A program made the position numbers and the translations under genes. A model generated the notes under the pieces. It saw nothing but the letters and a program-made list of their open reading frames with translations. It did no database searches and was not told the origin of the DNA. From an uncultured Collinsella sp. (GTDB taxonomy: Bacteria; Actinomycetota; Coriobacteriia; Coriobacteriales; Coriobacteriaceae), in contig CABSNX010000133.1 in assembly GCA_902479205.1 (NCBI GenBank), positions 1-5,627 of the forward strand: a stretch of 5,627 nt of DNA, in the 5' to 3' direction. The stretch's first letter is position 1. Each line of letters begins with the position of its first letter. Positions 5,248 through 5,627 of this stretch are shown here, piece after piece.

Positions 5248-5627
5248 TTAGTCGATAGCGCCGATGCGGTTGAGCGGCCAGTAGCGCACAAGCGCCACGG
5301 CGATCAAATCAGAGCGATCGACGGGACCAAAGTAACGTGAGTCGGCAGAGTTTTCGCGGTTGTCGCCCATCACCCACACGCACCCGTCGGGAACGGTGTA
5401 GGGATAGCTTACCTGAGCGCCGGGAGCCTGGACCGAAAGCGGCCAGCTCATGCCGGTCGTGTAGTCCTCGTCGAGCGCCTGGCCGTCAACGACCACCTTG
5501 CCGTCCCGAAGGTCGACCGTCTGGCCGGCCGTGGCAATAACACGCTTGACGAGAACATCGTGCTCGGAGGTGCCATCGGGGTTGTGGAACACCACGATAT
5601 CGCCTTGGCTGACGGGCTGGCCGAGTT
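5248..5627 (-). CDS. lepB: Signal peptidase I, C-terminal part (125 codons seen, start outside window)
   Basis: Membrane-bound serine/lysine protease (S26 family) that cleaves signal peptides from exported proteins on the outer face of the cytoplasmic membrane. Seen: GQPVSQGDIVVFHNP (box C region just after the expected catalytic serine), KRVIATAGQTVDL (box D) with the catalytic lysine codon at 5547-5545, DEDYTTG, the VPDGCVWVMGDNRENSADSRYFGPV stretch (box E, with the GDN.. NSADSR signature), and a final ALVRYWPLNRIGAID tail. The catalytic Ser and the N-terminal membrane anchor lie beyond the right edge, though they must be close because the reading frame is open to the edge. The tail ends without a second membrane segment. 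Whether lepB continues as an operon into glyQ is unclear; the gap is 59 bases. Confidence 0.95.
   Translation of the reverse strand, partial: LGQPVSQGDIVVFHNPDGTSEHDVLVKRVIATAGQTVDLRDGKVVVDGQALDEDYTTGMSWPLSVQAPGAQVSYPYTVPDGCVWVMGDNRENSADSRYFGPVDRSDLIAVALVRYWPLNRIGAID

Overview
The window carries five protein genes, all on the minus strand, in an ordinary housekeeping arrangement. DNA is GC-rich (above 60% by eye) with strong third-position G/C bias, except for an AT-rich island in the one long intergenic gap. A GC-rich genome with two-subunit (alpha2beta2) glycyl-tRNA synthetase and pyruvate phosphate dikinase with its own regulatory protein fits the Coriobacteriia, and a Collinsella-like gut anaerobe is my best guess. 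This is inference from gene content and protein style; no species marker is present. Most other actinobacteria use a single-chain GlyRS.

Reading in the direction of transcription (right to left): the C-terminal part of a type I signal peptidase (lepB, 5627-5248, start outside the window); a 59-base gap with a possible promoter and a short leader; glyQ (5188-4277) and glyS (4273-2177), only 3 bases apart; ppsR (2142-1267), a DUF299 bifunctional kinase/pyrophosphorylase, 34 bases after glyS; a 298-base intergenic region (1266-969); and the first 322 codons of ppdK, pyruvate phosphate dikinase, running off the left edge. No RNA gene, mobile element, CRISPR array or intrinsic terminator was found.

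GlyQ and GlyS form one enzyme charging tRNA-Gly. PpsR is expected to switch PpdK off and on by phosphorylating and dephosphorylating a threonine beside the catalytic histidine of PpdK, controlling pyruvate/PEP interconversion. So glyQ-glyS-ppsR looks like one operon, followed by ppdK with its own promoter region.

The most interesting signals are non-coding. (1) Almost identical 14-base hairpins, TGCGC-GNRA-GCGCA, sit directly upstream of the ribosome binding sites of ppsR and ppdK, the regulator and its target; a smaller GTAA-loop hairpin spans the glyQ/glyS junction. (2) The ppdK upstream region has three GGTAAA-type direct repeats spaced 21 and 11 bases (about two and one helical turns), a perfect CTGCAA/TTGCAG inverted repeat and a TGCAAG direct repeat, suggesting transcription factor control. 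(3) A second strong hairpin lies where the ppdK transcript would begin. No wholly new protein system is visible.
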